A stretch of DNA of 64,000 nt from Sphingomonas yabuuchiae (GCF_014199595.1 NZ_JACHNX010000001.1:1-64000), one strand, 5' to 3'; counted from the stretch's first letter, positions 34,444 through 48,574 are shown. Numbers and translations are program-made. Notes: generated by a model not told the origin, from the sequence alone.

Positions 34444-35253
34444 GTGAACGATCTGATTGCCGCCATCATCTTGGGGATTGTCGAGGGTGTCACCGAATTT
34501 CTGCCGGTGTCCTCCACCGGCCATCTGATCCTGGCGGGCGCGCTGCTCGGCTATGACGATGCGCGGTGGCAGATGTTCAACATCGTCATCCAGCTGGGCG
34601 CGATCCTGGCGGTGGTCGTCCTCTATTGGCGGACCTTCTGGACCGTCCTGGTCGGGCTGTTCAAGCGCGATCCCGGCTCGGTCCGCTTCGTGCGCAACCT
34701 GCTGATCGCCTTCATTCCCGCCGCCGTCATCGGTGTGCTGGCGAAGAAACATATCGAAGCGCTGCTGCTCCAGCCCAAGGTCGTGGCGGTCGCGCTGATC
34801 GTCGGTGGCATCGCGATCCTGGTGATCGAGCGGGTGGTAAAGCCCGGCACGACGCGCGGCATCGCGGCGGTTCCGGCCAGGACGGCGCTGGGCGTCGGTT
34901 TCCTCCAGTGCCTGGCGATGATCCCCGGCGTCAGCCGCTCGGGCGCGACGATCCTGGGCGCGCTGACCCTGGGCGTCGAGCGGCGCACGGCGGCGGAGTT
35001 CAGTTTTTTCCTCGCCATCCCCACCATGCTGGGCGCGAGCGTCGTCGAGACGGCCGGGCATATGGATGCCATGCGTGCCGGAAACAGCGTCGGCCCGATC
35101 GAGATCGCGGTCGGCTTCGTCGTCGCCTTCATCGTCGCGCTGCTGGTCGTGCGCTGGTTCGTTGGCATTGTGGGCCGTCACGGTTTTGGCCCCTTTGCCT
35201 GGTACCGAATCGTGGCGGGCAGCATCGCGCTGGCGCTGCTGATCATGCACTGA
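34444..35253 (+). CDS. uppP: Undecaprenyl-diphosphatase UppP/BacA
   Basis: 269 residues, the standard UppP length, with about eight hydrophobic helices. Both signature motifs are present: EGVTEFLPVSSTGHLI near the N-terminus (catalytic Glu region) and the PGVSRSGATI motif in the second half. It dephosphorylates undecaprenyl diphosphate at the inner membrane to recycle the lipid carrier for peptidoglycan, and its overproduction gives bacitracin resistance in E. coli. The start is GTG at 34444. Confidence 0.96.
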   Translation: MNDLIAAIILGIVEGVTEFLPVSSTGHLILAGALLGYDDARWQMFNIVIQLGAILAVVVLYWRTFWTVLVGLFKRDPGSVRFVRNLLIAFIPAAVIGVLAKKHIEALLLQPKVVAVALIVGGIAILVIERVVKPGTTRGIAAVPARTALGVGFLQCLAMIPGVSRSGATILGALTLGVERRTAAEFSFFLAIPTMLGASVVETAGHMDAMRAGNSVGPIEIAVGFVVAFIVALLVVRWFVGIVGRHGFGPFAWYRIVAGSIALALLIMH

Positions 35254-35282
35254 GCGCAGCATTAATGCCGAATCGGTCCTTG

Positions 35283-35307
35283 TTTATTGCGGGTCGCTCG
35301 CAATAAA
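35283..35307. terminator. Palindromic hairpin between uppP and gltD
   Basis: TTTATTGCG-GGTCGCT-CGCAATAAA, perfect 9-bp arms, 30 bp after the uppP stop. The flanking A/T runs make it a likely terminator usable in either direction. Confidence 0.6.
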
Positions 35308-35339
35308 AGGGTCTGGTAGCGCAAAACCCATTTTAATTA

Positions 35340-35354
35340 GTCAGTCATGCTGAC
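35340..35354 (+). promoter_or_regulatory. Inverted repeat GTCAG-N5-CTGAC upstream of gltD
   Basis: A perfect 5-bp dyad with a 5-nt spacer sits 65 bp before the gltD start in an AT-rich patch (TTTTAATTA just upstream, TTATAT just after), in promoter position. It may be a regulator site for glutamate synthase; no regulator can be named. Confidence 0.35.
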
Positions 35355-35418
35355 TTATATGTCGATTTCGAGGTGACACAGGGTCGCCTGCGCAATATCC
35401 GCATCTTCGGAGGCGCAT

Positions 35419-36870
35419 ATGGCGAACGATTCTATGCTGAAGTTTGTAGGCCGCGATCAGGCCTATCCGGCCAAGCGGGCCGCGGAGACCCGTGCGGAGG
35501 ATTTTCGCGAGATCGCCGAGCGCTATGCGCCCCCGGCGGCAGAGGACCAGGCGGGGCGCTGCTCGCAATGCGGCGTGCCCTATTGCTCGGTGCACTGTCC
35601 GCTGCACAATCATATCCCCGACTGGCTGCGGCTGACCGCCGAGGGGCGGTTGCGCGAAGCCTATGAGCTGTCCAACGCCACCTCGACCATGCCCGAGATT
35701 TGCGGCCGCATCTGCCCGCAGGATAGGCTGTGCGAGGGCAATTGCGTCATCGAGTTTTCGGGCCACGGCGCGGTCACGATCGGCTCGGTCGAGAAGTTCA
35801 TCACCGACACCGCCTGGGAAGAGGGCTGGGTCGAGCCGTTGGTCCCCGGACCCGCGCGCGGCCAGTCGGTCGCGGTGATCGGCGCGGGGCCTGCGGGCCT
35901 GACCGCCGCCGAATATCTGCGCGTTTCGGGTTATGAGGTCCATGTCTATGACCGGCACGACCGGGCGGGCGGGCTGCTGACCTATGGTATCCCCGGTTTC
36001 AAGCTGGAAAAGCCCGTCGTCATGCGCCGGGTCGAGCGACTGAAGGCAGGCGGCATCGTCTTCCACGAAGGCTTTGCGGTCGGTGAGGACGCGACGCTCG
36101 AGGAGCTGCGCCGTCGCCATGACGCGGTGTTGATCGCGACCGGCGTCTATAAGGCGCGCAATGTCGAGGTGGACGGTGCGGGCGCGAACGGCGTGATCGC
36201 CGCGCTCGACTATCTGACCGCCTCCAATCGCAAGAGCTTCGGCGATACGGTCGAGGCGTTCGAGAACGGCTCGCTCAATGCCGAGGGCAAGAATGTCGTC
36301 GTGATCGGCGGCGGCGACACCGCGATGGACTGCGTCCGTACCGCGATCCGCCAGGGTGCCAAGTCGGTGAAGTGCCTCTATCGCCGCGACCGGGCCAATA
36401 TGCCGGGCTCGCAGCGCGAAGTCGCCAATGCCGAGGAAGAGGGTGCCGAGTTCGTCTGGCTGTCCGCCCCGCTCGGCTTCGAGGGCGGCGAGACGGTGAC
36501 CGGCGTGCGCGCCGCCAAAATGCGTCTCGGTGCGCCGGACGCCAGCGGCCGCCGCGCGCCGGAGGCCGAGCCGGGTGCCGACCATCTGCTGGAAGCGGAC
36601 ATGGTCATCAAGGCGCTGGGCTTCGATGCCGAGGATCTGCCGAGCCTGTTCGGCACTGCCGAACTGGGCGTCAGCCGCTGGGGCACGGTGCTGGTCGATG
36701 GTCGCACGCTGATGACCAGCCTGGACGGCGTGTTCGCGGCGGGCGACATCGTGCGCGGCGCTTCGCTGGTGGTGTGGGCGATCCGCGACGGTCGCGACGT
36801 CGCCAAGGCGATGCACCAGTGGCTGAAGGCGCGGGCCAAGACCGCGTCGCGCGAAAGGCAGGCGGCGTGA
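35419..36870 (+). CDS. gltD: Glutamate synthase small subunit
   Basis: 483 residues. An N-terminal double [4Fe-4S] region (CSQCGVPYCSVHCPL; CGRICPQDRLCEGNC) is followed by an FAD Rossmann domain (AVIGAGPAGLTAAEYLR) and an NADPH domain (VVVIGGGDTAMDCVRTAI). It transfers electrons from NADPH to the large subunit for glutamine-dependent glutamate synthesis. The site CGGAGG lies 6 nt before the ATG. The gltD stop overlaps the start of the DUF2059 gene (TGATG). Confidence 0.97.
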   Translation: MANDSMLKFVGRDQAYPAKRAAETRAEDFREIAERYAPPAAEDQAGRCSQCGVPYCSVHCPLHNHIPDWLRLTAEGRLREAYELSNATSTMPEICGRICPQDRLCEGNCVIEFSGHGAVTIGSVEKFITDTAWEEGWVEPLVPGPARGQSVAVIGAGPAGLTAAEYLRVSGYEVHVYDRHDRAGGLLTYGIPGFKLEKPVVMRRVERLKAGGIVFHEGFAVGEDATLEELRRRHDAVLIATGVYKARNVEVDGAGANGVIAALDYLTASNRKSFGDTVEAFENGSLNAEGKNVVVIGGGDTAMDCVRTAIRQGAKSVKCLYRRDRANMPGSQREVANAEEEGAEFVWLSAPLGFEGGETVTGVRAAKMRLGAPDASGRRAPEAEPGADHLLEADMVIKALGFDAEDLPSLFGTAELGVSRWGTVLVDGRTLMTSLDGVFAAGDIVRGASLVVWAIRDGRDVAKAMHQWLKARAKTASRERQAA

Positions 36871-37447
36871 TGCGCGCGCTCGTCCCGCTGGCGCTGCTGC
36901 TCGCTGCGCCGGTCGTGGCGCAGACGGGCCCGACCGAGGCCACCCCCGATGCAGGGGGGCGGATTGAAACCGCCCGTGCTCTGGTCGAGAAGATGAACAT
37001 CGACCGGCTGCTAAATTTCCAGTTCGCGAGTTTGATGCCGCTGGTGACAGGTAATGTGCTGGGCGTGATGCAGACCTCGTCCGATGCGCCGGCCGGGATC
37101 AAGCAGGTCTTGGCGACCCCGGAGGGGCAGGCCAAGGTCCGCGCGATCGTGAGCGAGGAAATGCTGGCGGCCATGCGGTCCCGCTATCCCGAAATTCGCG
37201 AGGCGGCGGCCGAAGAATATCGCCGGAGCTTTTCCGAGGAAGATCTGAAAGCGATCGTCGCCTTTTACAATACGCAGGCCGGGCAGCATCTGCTCGCCCT
37301 GCAGCCGCAGTTGCAGCAGCGTCTGGCCGAGTTCGGCAAGGGGATGGGCCGCGACGCGGGCATGGCCGCTTTCCCCAAGATTCGCGCCCGCATCGAGGCC
37401 CTGGCCAAGACCCAGGCTCCCGCCGCGACCAAGCAGGATAAGAAGTG

Positions 37448-37448
<1 letters not shown>
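36870..37448 (+). CDS. DUF2059 protein between gltD and gltB
   Basis: 192 residues with a signal peptide (ALLLAAPVVAQ, cleavage near residue 18), so periplasmic. The helical C-terminal half (FSEEDLKAIVAFYNTQAGQH) is the DUF2059 signature. Overlaps by one base with both gltD (TGATG) and gltB, so the three genes form a translationally linked unit. Why an exported protein of unknown function is encoded between the two subunits of a cytoplasmic enzyme is unclear; the close coupling suggests matching expression rather than a shared complex. Confidence 0.85.
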
Positions 37449-41962
<4,514 letters not shown>

Positions 41963-41967
41963 GATTG

Positions 41968-42160
41968 CGGAGGGGTGTCATCGCGGACGGTGACACCCCT
42001 CCGTCAGCCCTTCGGGCTGCCACCTCCCCTTGCAGGGGAGGAATGACACCATTCCCACCATCTGTTCAGCCTGAGCGAAGTCGAAGGCCAAGGGAGCCCG
42101 GTTGCCACCCGCTTGGTGAACGAGCGCATGGCCTTCGACTTCGCTCAGGCTGAACGGAGC
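41968..42160. repeat. Cluster of repeats after gltB
   Basis: The ~315 bp between gltB and the AI-2E gene hold a 5'-truncated copy of the 'cctcccc' repeat (GCGGAGGGGTGTC... to GGGGAGGAAT at 42044) and two half copies of the palindromic repeat (TCAGCCTGAGCGAAGTCGAA near 42063 and TTCGACTTCGCTCAGGCTGA near 42133) that face each other. No gene is visible here. Confidence 0.8.
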
Positions 42161-42277
42161 GGGAGCATGCGGCTCGCACGCTTAAATCCATGACACCCCC
42201 GTCGCCCCATTAACCCAGATTACGGAACCGTTGCGCCGCCGTGACGGTTACGCCGCGATGAAAAAGGGGACAGCAGC

Positions 42278-43357
42278 ATGACCATCGATCGCCAGAAGAT
42301 CGAACGCGGGGGATTCATCCTGTTCCTCGCGCTGATCACCATCGGAATGCTGGCGGTGGTGTCGGGCTTTCTTGCGGCCCTGCTCTGGGCGGGGCTGGCG
42401 GCGATCCTGTTCCGGTCGCTGTTCCAGTGGCTGCTGACCAAGACCGGCGGGCGGCGCAACCTGGCCGCCGGGTTGACCATGCTGATCATCACCTTTGCGG
42501 TGGTGGTGCCGACCCTGTTGATCGGCAGCATGGTCGTCGATCAGGCGTCGGGCGTCTATCTGAAGGTGCGCAGCGGCCAGATCGATTTCGCGCAATATTT
42601 CCAGCAGGTCCGCGATGCGCTGCCCACCCGCCTGCGCCAGGCGATGGACAATTGGGGCATCGACAGCGTCGAGGGGCTGCAATCCCGCATCTCGCGCACG
42701 CTGAGCAGCAGCGTCAGCCAGATCGCGTCCCAGGCGCTGTCGATCGGACGCAATGCCTTTGCCTTTGCGCTGGCCTTCGGCGTCGGCCTGTATGTCGCCT
42801 TCTTCCTGATCCGCGACGGTGAACGACTGGGACCGGCCTTTGTCCGTTCGCTCCCGCTGGACCGGGGTGTCGCGACGCGGCTGGTCGATACCTTCGTCGC
42901 GGTGGTGCGCGCCACCATCAAGGGTTCGGTCATCGTCGGGCTGGTGCAGGGCGCGCTGGGGGCGATCACCTTTTGGATCGTCGGCGTGCCCGCCGCTCTG
43001 CTGTGGGGTGTGCTGATGGCGATCGCGGCGCTGCTGCCCGCCATCGGTCCGGCGATCATCTGGGGGCCGGTGGCCATCTATCTGCTCGCGACCGGCGCGA
43101 TCTGGCAGGGGGCGGTGGTCGTCGCCTCGGGCGTGCTGGTCATCGGCCTTGCCGACAATATCCTGCGGCCCATCCTGGTCGGGCGCGACACCGGGCTGCC
43201 CGACTGGATCGTGCTGCTGACGACGCTGGGCGGCATCGACCTGCTGGGGCTGAGCGGCATCGTCGTCGGCCCGGTCGTCGCCGCGCTGTTCCTGGCGGGC
43301 TGGCGCATCCTGAGCGAGCAACGCGGCGTCGCCCCGCCCGAGGGCGAGGCGGCCTAA
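42278..43357 (+). CDS. AI-2E family (PerM-like) membrane permease
   Basis: 359 residues with about eight hydrophobic helices and the central amphipathic region typical of the family (YFQQVRDALPTRLRQAMDNW). Recognisable late motifs are VGVPAALLWGVLMAIAALLP and LADNILRPILVGRDTGLPDW. Members were named for AI-2 export in E. coli TqsA, but many act as Na+/H+ antiporters or have unknown substrates. It is a single gene. Confidence 0.9.
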   Translation: MTIDRQKIERGGFILFLALITIGMLAVVSGFLAALLWAGLAAILFRSLFQWLLTKTGGRRNLAAGLTMLIITFAVVVPTLLIGSMVVDQASGVYLKVRSGQIDFAQYFQQVRDALPTRLRQAMDNWGIDSVEGLQSRISRTLSSSVSQIASQALSIGRNAFAFALAFGVGLYVAFFLIRDGERLGPAFVRSLPLDRGVATRLVDTFVAVVRATIKGSVIVGLVQGALGAITFWIVGVPAALLWGVLMAIAALLPAIGPAIIWGPVAIYLLATGAIWQGAVVVASGVLVIGLADNILRPILVGRDTGLPDWIVLLTTLGGIDLLGLSGIVVGPVVAALFLAGWRILSEQRGVAPPEGEAA

Positions 43358-43482
43358 GGGCGCTGGCTCATATCGGACCGACCCTGACCCTAAAGCCGAT
43401 TTGCGCTGCAACATCGCGCTGCCTATGGTCCGCGCAAAGGGCGGACCGGCCGGGGGGATCGGCCGGATGATGGGGTAGCGTG

Positions 43483-44034
43483 ATGCGACTGCGATTGGGG
43501 GCCTGGAAGATGACGGCCGGGCTCGCCTGTGCATTGGCCGGGTGCAGCGGAGGCGGCGATGTCGCGCGTCAGGCCGGGGCCAGCGGTGCTTCGATCGAAC
43601 TGCCCGTCCCGGCGCCGTCTCCGGGCAAGACCGTCGCGCAACCCGACACGCTGCCCGGCACCGTTGCGGCCGATGCCGATGCCAGCCTGACCACCATCGG
43701 CTTTCCCCAGGGCGGCGGGGGCCTGAATAGCGAGGCCAAGGCGATGCTCGACCGGTTGGTCGCCGACCCGGCGGTGCGCGGCGGCAGCCTGATCCTGCGC
43801 GGCCATTCGGACAGCGAGGGCGATGACGAGGCCAATCGCATCATGTCGCGCAAACGGGCCGAGGCGGTGCGCGACTATCTGGCGCGCAAGGGTCTGGACC
43901 GGAACCGGATGCGGGTGATCGCGCTCGGCGAAACCCGCCCCGTCGCGCCCAACGCCAAACCCGATGGCAGCGACGACAGCGACGGCCGCGCACGCAACCG
44001 CCGGGTCGAGATCGAACTCGACCGCGGCGGCTGA
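43483..44034 (+). CDS. OmpA-like peptidoglycan-associated lipoprotein
   Basis: 183 residues. A lipobox (L18-A-G-C21) follows a short signal peptide. After a Pro/Ser-rich spacer comes an OmpA C-terminal domain with LILRGHSDSEGDDEANRIMS, RAEAVRDYLARKGL and the closing RARNRRVEIEL, the residues that bind meso-DAP of peptidoglycan. It should tether the outer membrane to the wall, in the style of Pal, but the tol genes are not here. The start could also be the GTG one codon upstream. Confidence 0.9.
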   Translation: MRLRLGAWKMTAGLACALAGCSGGGDVARQAGASGASIELPVPAPSPGKTVAQPDTLPGTVAADADASLTTIGFPQGGGGLNSEAKAMLDRLVADPAVRGGSLILRGHSDSEGDDEANRIMSRKRAEAVRDYLARKGLDRNRMRVIALGETRPVAPNAKPDGSDDSDGRARNRRVEIELDRGG

Positions 44035-44087
44035 TCGAAGCGGCGCGAGCGATTGCCGACCCGGCGGTCGGATCGTAAGGCCATGCC

Positions 44088-44432
44088 ATGGCCAAGGGTG
44101 ATCGACTGGCGCGGCTCGACGCGCATCGCGAAGACATGGAAGGCGAGTATCGCGAGGCGCTGATCGCCGCGCTGCGGACCACGGCGGCGGGCAAATGGGG
44201 GCTGTTCGACCACCGCAAGGACCGGGTGGCGCGCGCGGCGGCGGCGCCGGTGGTGGCGCAGCTGACCGAGATGGGCGAGGAGATCGATGAAGCCCGGGAG
44301 CAGCTTGGCCTGCCGCCCTTCGCGCTCCATGCCGAATTTCTCGCCTCCCGTGGGCCGGTCGGGCCCGAGGCGGTGGGGGAACCCAAACAGGCGCAGGCGT
44401 GGCTCGATCGTCTGACGGCGGAGGACCAATAA
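44088..44432 (+). CDS. Conserved hypothetical protein, soluble helical
   Basis: 114 residues, no signal peptide or membrane segment. It is rich in charged residues and mostly helical (LDAHREDMEGEYREALIAAL; QLTEMGEEIDEAREQLGL), with a central KWGLFDHRKD segment. No known domain was recognised. It has a typical GC-rich codon pattern and stands alone between the OmpA-like gene and the second threonine aldolase. Confidence 0.7.
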   Translation: MAKGDRLARLDAHREDMEGEYREALIAALRTTAAGKWGLFDHRKDRVARAAAAPVVAQLTEMGEEIDEAREQLGLPPFALHAEFLASRGPVGPEAVGEPKQAQAWLDRLTAEDQ

Positions 44433-44435
44433 CTC

Positions 44436-44460
44436 ATTCCTCCCCGGTAAGGGGAGGAAG
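44436..44460. repeat. Minimal end hairpin of the 'cctcccc' repeat
   Basis: ATTCCTCCCC-GGTAA-GGGGAGGAAG, the end hairpin of the repeat family without its middle, 3 nt after a gene stop and facing the convergent aldolase gene. It probably serves as a terminator. Confidence 0.7.
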
Positions 44461-44470
44461 AGCATACGCG

Positions 44471-45541
44471 CTACGCCGCCTGCAACGCCTCCGCCGCGAC
44501 CGCTGCGATGTCGTCGCCCAGTTGGTCGACCCGCGCGGGATCGGCGTCCCAGGCGAACATGAACCGCGCACCGCCGCCGATGAAGGTGTAGAAACGCCAC
44601 CCCCGCGCACGCAGGCCGTCGAGCACAGCAGGCGGGGCGCTAAGGAAGACGGCGTTCGCCTCGACCGGGAACATCGGTTCGATGCCGGGCAGCCCCGCGA
44701 CCCGCGCCGCCAACGCTTGCGCACAGGCATTGGCATGGGCGGCATTGGTCAGCCATGCGCCGGTGTCGAGCATCCCGATCCACGGCGCGGCGAGGTAGCG
44801 CATCTTGGACGCCAGCTGCCCCGCCTGTTTGCAGCGATAGTCGAAATCCTCGGCCAGCACGGGGTCGAAGAACAGGATGGCCTCGCCGACCGCCATGCCG
44901 TTCTTGGTGCCGCCGAAGCAGAGGACATCGACGCCTGCGCGCCACGTCATGTCGGCGGGCGAGCAGCCCAGTGCGGCACAGGCGTTGGCGAAGCGCGCGC
45001 CGTCCATGTGCAGCCGCAGCCCCAGCTCACGGCACACCGCCGACAGCGCGTGGATCTCGGCCAGCGTATAGACTTGTCCCGTCTCGGTCGGCTGGGTGAT
45101 CGTCACCGCGCGCGGCTTAGGGAAGTGGATGTCCGACCGGCCGGTGGCGAGCGCCCGCACTGCCTCGGGGGTCAGCTTGCCGTCCTCGGTCTGCGCGACC
45201 AGCAGCTTCGATCCGTTGGAGAAGAATTCGGGCGCGCCGCACTCGTCGGTTTCGACATGCGCGGAGGCCGAACAGATGACGCTGTGATAGCTCTGGCAGA
45301 GCGCCGCCAGCGCCAGCGAGTTGGCCGCCGTGCCGTTGAAGGCGAAGAAGACCTCGCACTTGGTCTGGAACAGGGTGCGGAACGCGTCGGCGGCGCGGTC
45401 GGTATAGGGGTCCTCGCCATAGGCCGGGACATAGCCCTGGTTCGCCTCGGCCATCGCGGCCCAGGCCTCGGGACAGATGCCCGCATAATTGTCGCTGGCA
45501 AATTGCTGGGGGGCAGAATGTCGGGGAACCACCGCGCTCAT
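44471..45541 (-). CDS. L-threonine aldolase-like PLP enzyme (paralogue 2)
   Basis: 356 residues. PLP-family features are ASDNYAGICPEAW, FNGTAANSLALAAL, LHMDGARFANA and the Schiff-base Lys in CFGGTKNGMAVGEA. The cofactor regions match the copy at 13.5 kb, but the N-terminus and C-terminus differ clearly, so it is an old paralogue and not a recent duplication. It cleaves threonine or a related beta-hydroxy amino acid to glycine. It is divergent from the LacI gene with about 265 bp between the starts. Confidence 0.92.
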   Translation of the reverse strand: MSAVVPRHSAPQQFASDNYAGICPEAWAAMAEANQGYVPAYGEDPYTDRAADAFRTLFQTKCEVFFAFNGTAANSLALAALCQSYHSVICSASAHVETDECGAPEFFSNGSKLLVAQTEDGKLTPEAVRALATGRSDIHFPKPRAVTITQPTETGQVYTLAEIHALSAVCRELGLRLHMDGARFANACAALGCSPADMTWRAGVDVLCFGGTKNGMAVGEAILFFDPVLAEDFDYRCKQAGQLASKMRYLAAPWIGMLDTGAWLTNAAHANACAQALAARVAGLPGIEPMFPVEANAVFLSAPPAVLDGLRARGWRFYTFIGGGARFMFAWDADPARVDQLGDDIAAVAAEALQAA

Positions 45542-45807
45542 CGCAAATCCTTCGTACCTATGACGAGTCGGATGAGGAAAGTGGCGGTTCGTCCCGTTGT
45601 TGCCGGTTCGGCCACATCCCTCTCCATCCGGAAAGGCACCACCTTGCCGGGAGGCAGGTTGGTGCCGGGCGACGGCCCGACTCTTGATGCTGGCGCAGCC
45701 TTTAGCGGCGGGCGGCCCGCTCCGCAAGAGCGCCGACTGCCGTGTCTGTCATCTTTCGCCCCTCAAAGCATTGCGTATCGCGTCCGAAAAGTGGAAGCGT
45801 AAACGTT

Positions 45808-46875
45808 ATGAGCATCAGGACCTCGCGCCGCGGTAGCAGCGCTCCCACGATCAGCGATGTCGCGCGCGCCGCCGGTGTGTCGCTAATGACCGTCTCGCGC
45901 GTCATCAACAACGAGGCCAATGTCCGCCCCGCCACCCGCGAAAAGGTGGAGGCGGCGATTGCGCAGCTCAACTACGCGCCCAATCCGGCGGCGCGCAGCC
46001 TGGCGGGGGCGGCGCAGATCCGCATCGGCATGCTCTACAGCAATCCCAGCCAGGGGTTCCTCAGCGAATTCCTGCTCGGCACACTGGACCAGGCGTCGCG
46101 GCTGGACGTGCAGATGGTCGTGGAGAAATGCGAGATCGGCGACCATGAGGTCGAGGTTGCGCGCCATCTGATCGCGGGCGGGATCGACGGCGTGATCCTG
46201 CCGCCGCCCTTGTGCGAGGCGGAGGCCGTGCTGGCCCTGCTGCGCGAGGCGGGGGTGCCCGCCGTGGTCGTGGCGACCGGCGTCGCGCCGCAGGAGATGC
46301 CCGAATCGGCGATGGCGGTGCAGATCGACGACCGCGCGGCCGCCGAGGAGATGACGCGTCATGTCATGACCCTGGGCCATCGCCGGATCGGCTTCATCTG
46401 CGGCAATCCTAACCTGACCGCCAGCGCCCGCCGTTACGAGGGCTTCCGCGCCGCGCTGGAGGCGGTGGGCGTGCCGTTCGACGAGGAACTGGTCGCGCCC
46501 GGCCTCTATACCTATCGCTCGGGTCTGGATGCGGCCGAGCGGCTGCTCGACCTGGCCGAGCCGCCGACCGCGATCCTGGCGTCGAACGACGACATGGCGG
46601 CGGCGACGGTGGCGGTGGCGCATCGCCGGGGCCTGGACGTGCCGAGCGACCTGACCGTCTGCGGCTTCGATGACACCACGCTGTCGACGACGATCTGGCC
46701 CGAGCTGACCACCATTCACCAACCGATCGCCGACATGGCGCGGGCGGCGGTGGAGATGATGGCGACCGTCATCCGCCAGAAAAATGCCGAGCCGCCCGCG
46801 CACCGCATGCTGGATTACAGCCTGATCCGCCGTCAGTCGGACGCCGCACCCCGGCGCAGGCCGCGCGGATTCTGA
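45808..46875 (+). CDS. LacI-family transcriptional regulator
   Basis: 355 residues from the ATG at 45808. The N-terminal LacI helix-turn-helix is clear (ISDVARAAGVSLMTVSRVIN), followed by the hinge helix (NYAPNPAARSLAG) and a periplasmic-binding-protein-like sensor domain (GYRRIGF-type segment LGHRRIGFICGNP; GFDDTTLSTTIWPELTTI). It most likely represses the sugar porter gene just downstream. The palindromic core AACGTT overlaps its own start region (45802-45807), consistent with autoregulation. Confidence 0.93.
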   Translation: MSIRTSRRGSSAPTISDVARAAGVSLMTVSRVINNEANVRPATREKVEAAIAQLNYAPNPAARSLAGAAQIRIGMLYSNPSQGFLSEFLLGTLDQASRLDVQMVVEKCEIGDHEVEVARHLIAGGIDGVILPPPLCEAEAVLALLREAGVPAVVVATGVAPQEMPESAMAVQIDDRAAAEEMTRHVMTLGHRRIGFICGNPNLTASARRYEGFRAALEAVGVPFDEELVAPGLYTYRSGLDAAERLLDLAEPPTAILASNDDMAAATVAVAHRRGLDVPSDLTVCGFDDTTLSTTIWPELTTIHQPIADMARAAVEMMATVIRQKNAEPPAHRMLDYSLIRRQSDAAPRRRPRGF

Positions 46876-46935
46876 TGGCGGGTCGCGAAGCGGGACGAAC
46901 CGTGTACGCACCCGCTTGACGGCGCGATGTTTTAA

Positions 46936-46948
46936 GATAGCGTTACCA
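46936..46948 (+). promoter_or_regulatory. Possible LacI operator before the sugar porter
   Basis: GATAGCGTTACCA resembles the central-CG palindromes bound by sugar-responsive LacI regulators and lies about 90 bp upstream of the transporter start. It is imperfect (8 of 12 symmetric positions). Confidence 0.35.
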
Positions 46949-47036
46949 TTATGGCTGGCCGTGAATCGCGCCGGTGACAGGACATTGCCGTGCGGATAGG
47001 CCAAGACGCCACGCACGGATCAGGAGAGGGCCGGAA

Positions 47037-48458
47037 GTGACCGACACAAGGGGATTGGACGCCGCACGCGTCAATCATGGTTTCATCGCCGCGATCGTCG
47101 TTGTCGCGACCATCGGCGGTTTCATGTTCGGCTATGACTCGGGCGTCATCAACGGCACCCAGAAGGGGCTGGAGGCCGCGTTCGACCTCGGCCGTCTGGG
47201 CGTCGGCGTCAATGTCGGCGCGATCCTGGTCGGCTCGGCGATCGGTGCGTTCGGTGCAGGGCGGCTGGCCGATGCGATCGGCCGCCGCAACGTCATGATG
47301 CTGGCCGCCGCGCTCTTCCTGGTCAGCGCCATCCTGGCGGGCGCCGCCGGCAGCTCGGCGATCTTCATCCTGGCGCGCATCATCGGCGGCCTGGGCGTCG
47401 GCGCGGCCAGCGTCATCTCGCCCGTCTATATCTCCGAAGTGACCCCGGCCTCGATTCGCGGCCGATTGTCGAGCGTGCAGCAGGTGATGATCATCACCGG
47501 CTTGACCGGCGCGTTCGTCGCCAACTTCGCACTGGCCCGCTATGCCGGTGGTTCGACCGCCGAATTCTGGCTGGGCTTCCCCGCCTGGCGCTGGATGTTC
47601 TGGCTTCAGGCGATCCCGGCGGCGGTCTATTTCGCCGCCCTCTCAATCATCCCGGAAAGCCCGCGCTTCCTGGTCGCCAAGGGCCGCGATGCCGAGGCGC
47701 ATACGGTCCTGACCAAGCTGTTCGGCGAGGCCGAGGCGACCCGCAAGGTGGCCGAAATCCGGGGTTCGCTGGCCAGCGACAAGCACAAGCCCAAGCTGTC
47801 GGACCTGGTCGACAAGACGACCGGCAAGATCCGCCCGATCCTTTGGGCGGGTATCGGCCTGGCCGTGTTCCAGCAGCTCGTCGGCATCAACGTCGTCTTC
47901 TATTATGGCGCGACTTTGTGGGAAGCGGTCGGCTTTTCCGAGGATTACGCGCTCCAGACCAACATCCTGTCGGGCGTGCTGTCGATCGCGGCCTGCCTGT
48001 TCACCATCGCGACCGTCGACAAGATCGGCCGCAAGCCGTTGCTGCTGATCGGCTCGGCGGGCATGGCGGTGACGCTGGCGATCGTCGCCTATGCCTTCTC
48101 GACCGCCGTCACCGGTGCCGACGGCGCGGTGTCGCTGCCCGGCAACAACGGCGTGATCGCGCTGGTCGCGGCGAACCTGTACGTCATCTTCTTCAACGCC
48201 AGCTGGGGCCCCGTGATGTGGGTCATGCTGGGCGAGATGTTCCCGAACCAGATTCGCGGGTCCGGCCTGGCCGTCTCGGGCTTTGCCCAGTGGATCGCCA
48301 ATGCCGCCATCTCGGTCAGCTTCCCCGCGCTCGCCGTGTCGCCGGGCCTGAGCGTGACCTATTTCGGCTACGCCTTCTTCGCGGCGGTATCGTTCTTCTT
48401 CGTCCGCGCCATGGTCAACGAGACGCGCGGTCGCGAGCTGGAAGACATGGCGGGCTGA
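47037..48458 (+). CDS. MFS sugar porter (sugar:H+ symporter)
   Basis: 473 residues, twelve helices. All sugar-porter signatures are present: FGYDSGVINGTQ in helix 1, RLADAIGRRN loop, PESPRFLVAKGRD after helix 6, QQLVGINVVFYYG in helix 7 (sugar-binding Gln-Gln) and DKIGRKPLLL in the loop. It imports a hexose or pentose across the inner membrane. The GTG start at 47037 has a good site (CAGGAGAGG, 47021-47029). It is preceded by the LacI regulator and followed by a strong terminator. Confidence 0.95.
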   Translation: MTDTRGLDAARVNHGFIAAIVVVATIGGFMFGYDSGVINGTQKGLEAAFDLGRLGVGVNVGAILVGSAIGAFGAGRLADAIGRRNVMMLAAALFLVSAILAGAAGSSAIFILARIIGGLGVGAASVISPVYISEVTPASIRGRLSSVQQVMIITGLTGAFVANFALARYAGGSTAEFWLGFPAWRWMFWLQAIPAAVYFAALSIIPESPRFLVAKGRDAEAHTVLTKLFGEAEATRKVAEIRGSLASDKHKPKLSDLVDKTTGKIRPILWAGIGLAVFQQLVGINVVFYYGATLWEAVGFSEDYALQTNILSGVLSIAACLFTIATVDKIGRKPLLLIGSAGMAVTLAIVAYAFSTAVTGADGAVSLPGNNGVIALVAANLYVIFFNASWGPVMWVMLGEMFPNQIRGSGLAVSGFAQWIANAAISVSFPALAVSPGLSVTYFGYAFFAAVSFFFVRAMVNETRGRELEDMAG

Positions 48459-48483
48459 TCGCCCCGACCGTCGAACGCCTGAC

Positions 48484-48521
48484 AGGCCCGCTTCCCCATG
48501 GGAGGCGGGCCTTTTTCTTTT
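48484..48521 (+). terminator. Intrinsic terminator of the sugar porter
   Basis: AGGCCCGCTTCCC-CAT-GGGAGGCGGGCCT, a 13-bp stem with one wobble, followed by TTTTTCTTTT; 25 bp after the stop. Confidence 0.95.
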
Positions 48522-48574
48522 GGCCTCTATGTCAGCTTCCCGCCCTCCGTTCAGCCTGAACGCAGGAGGGGGCC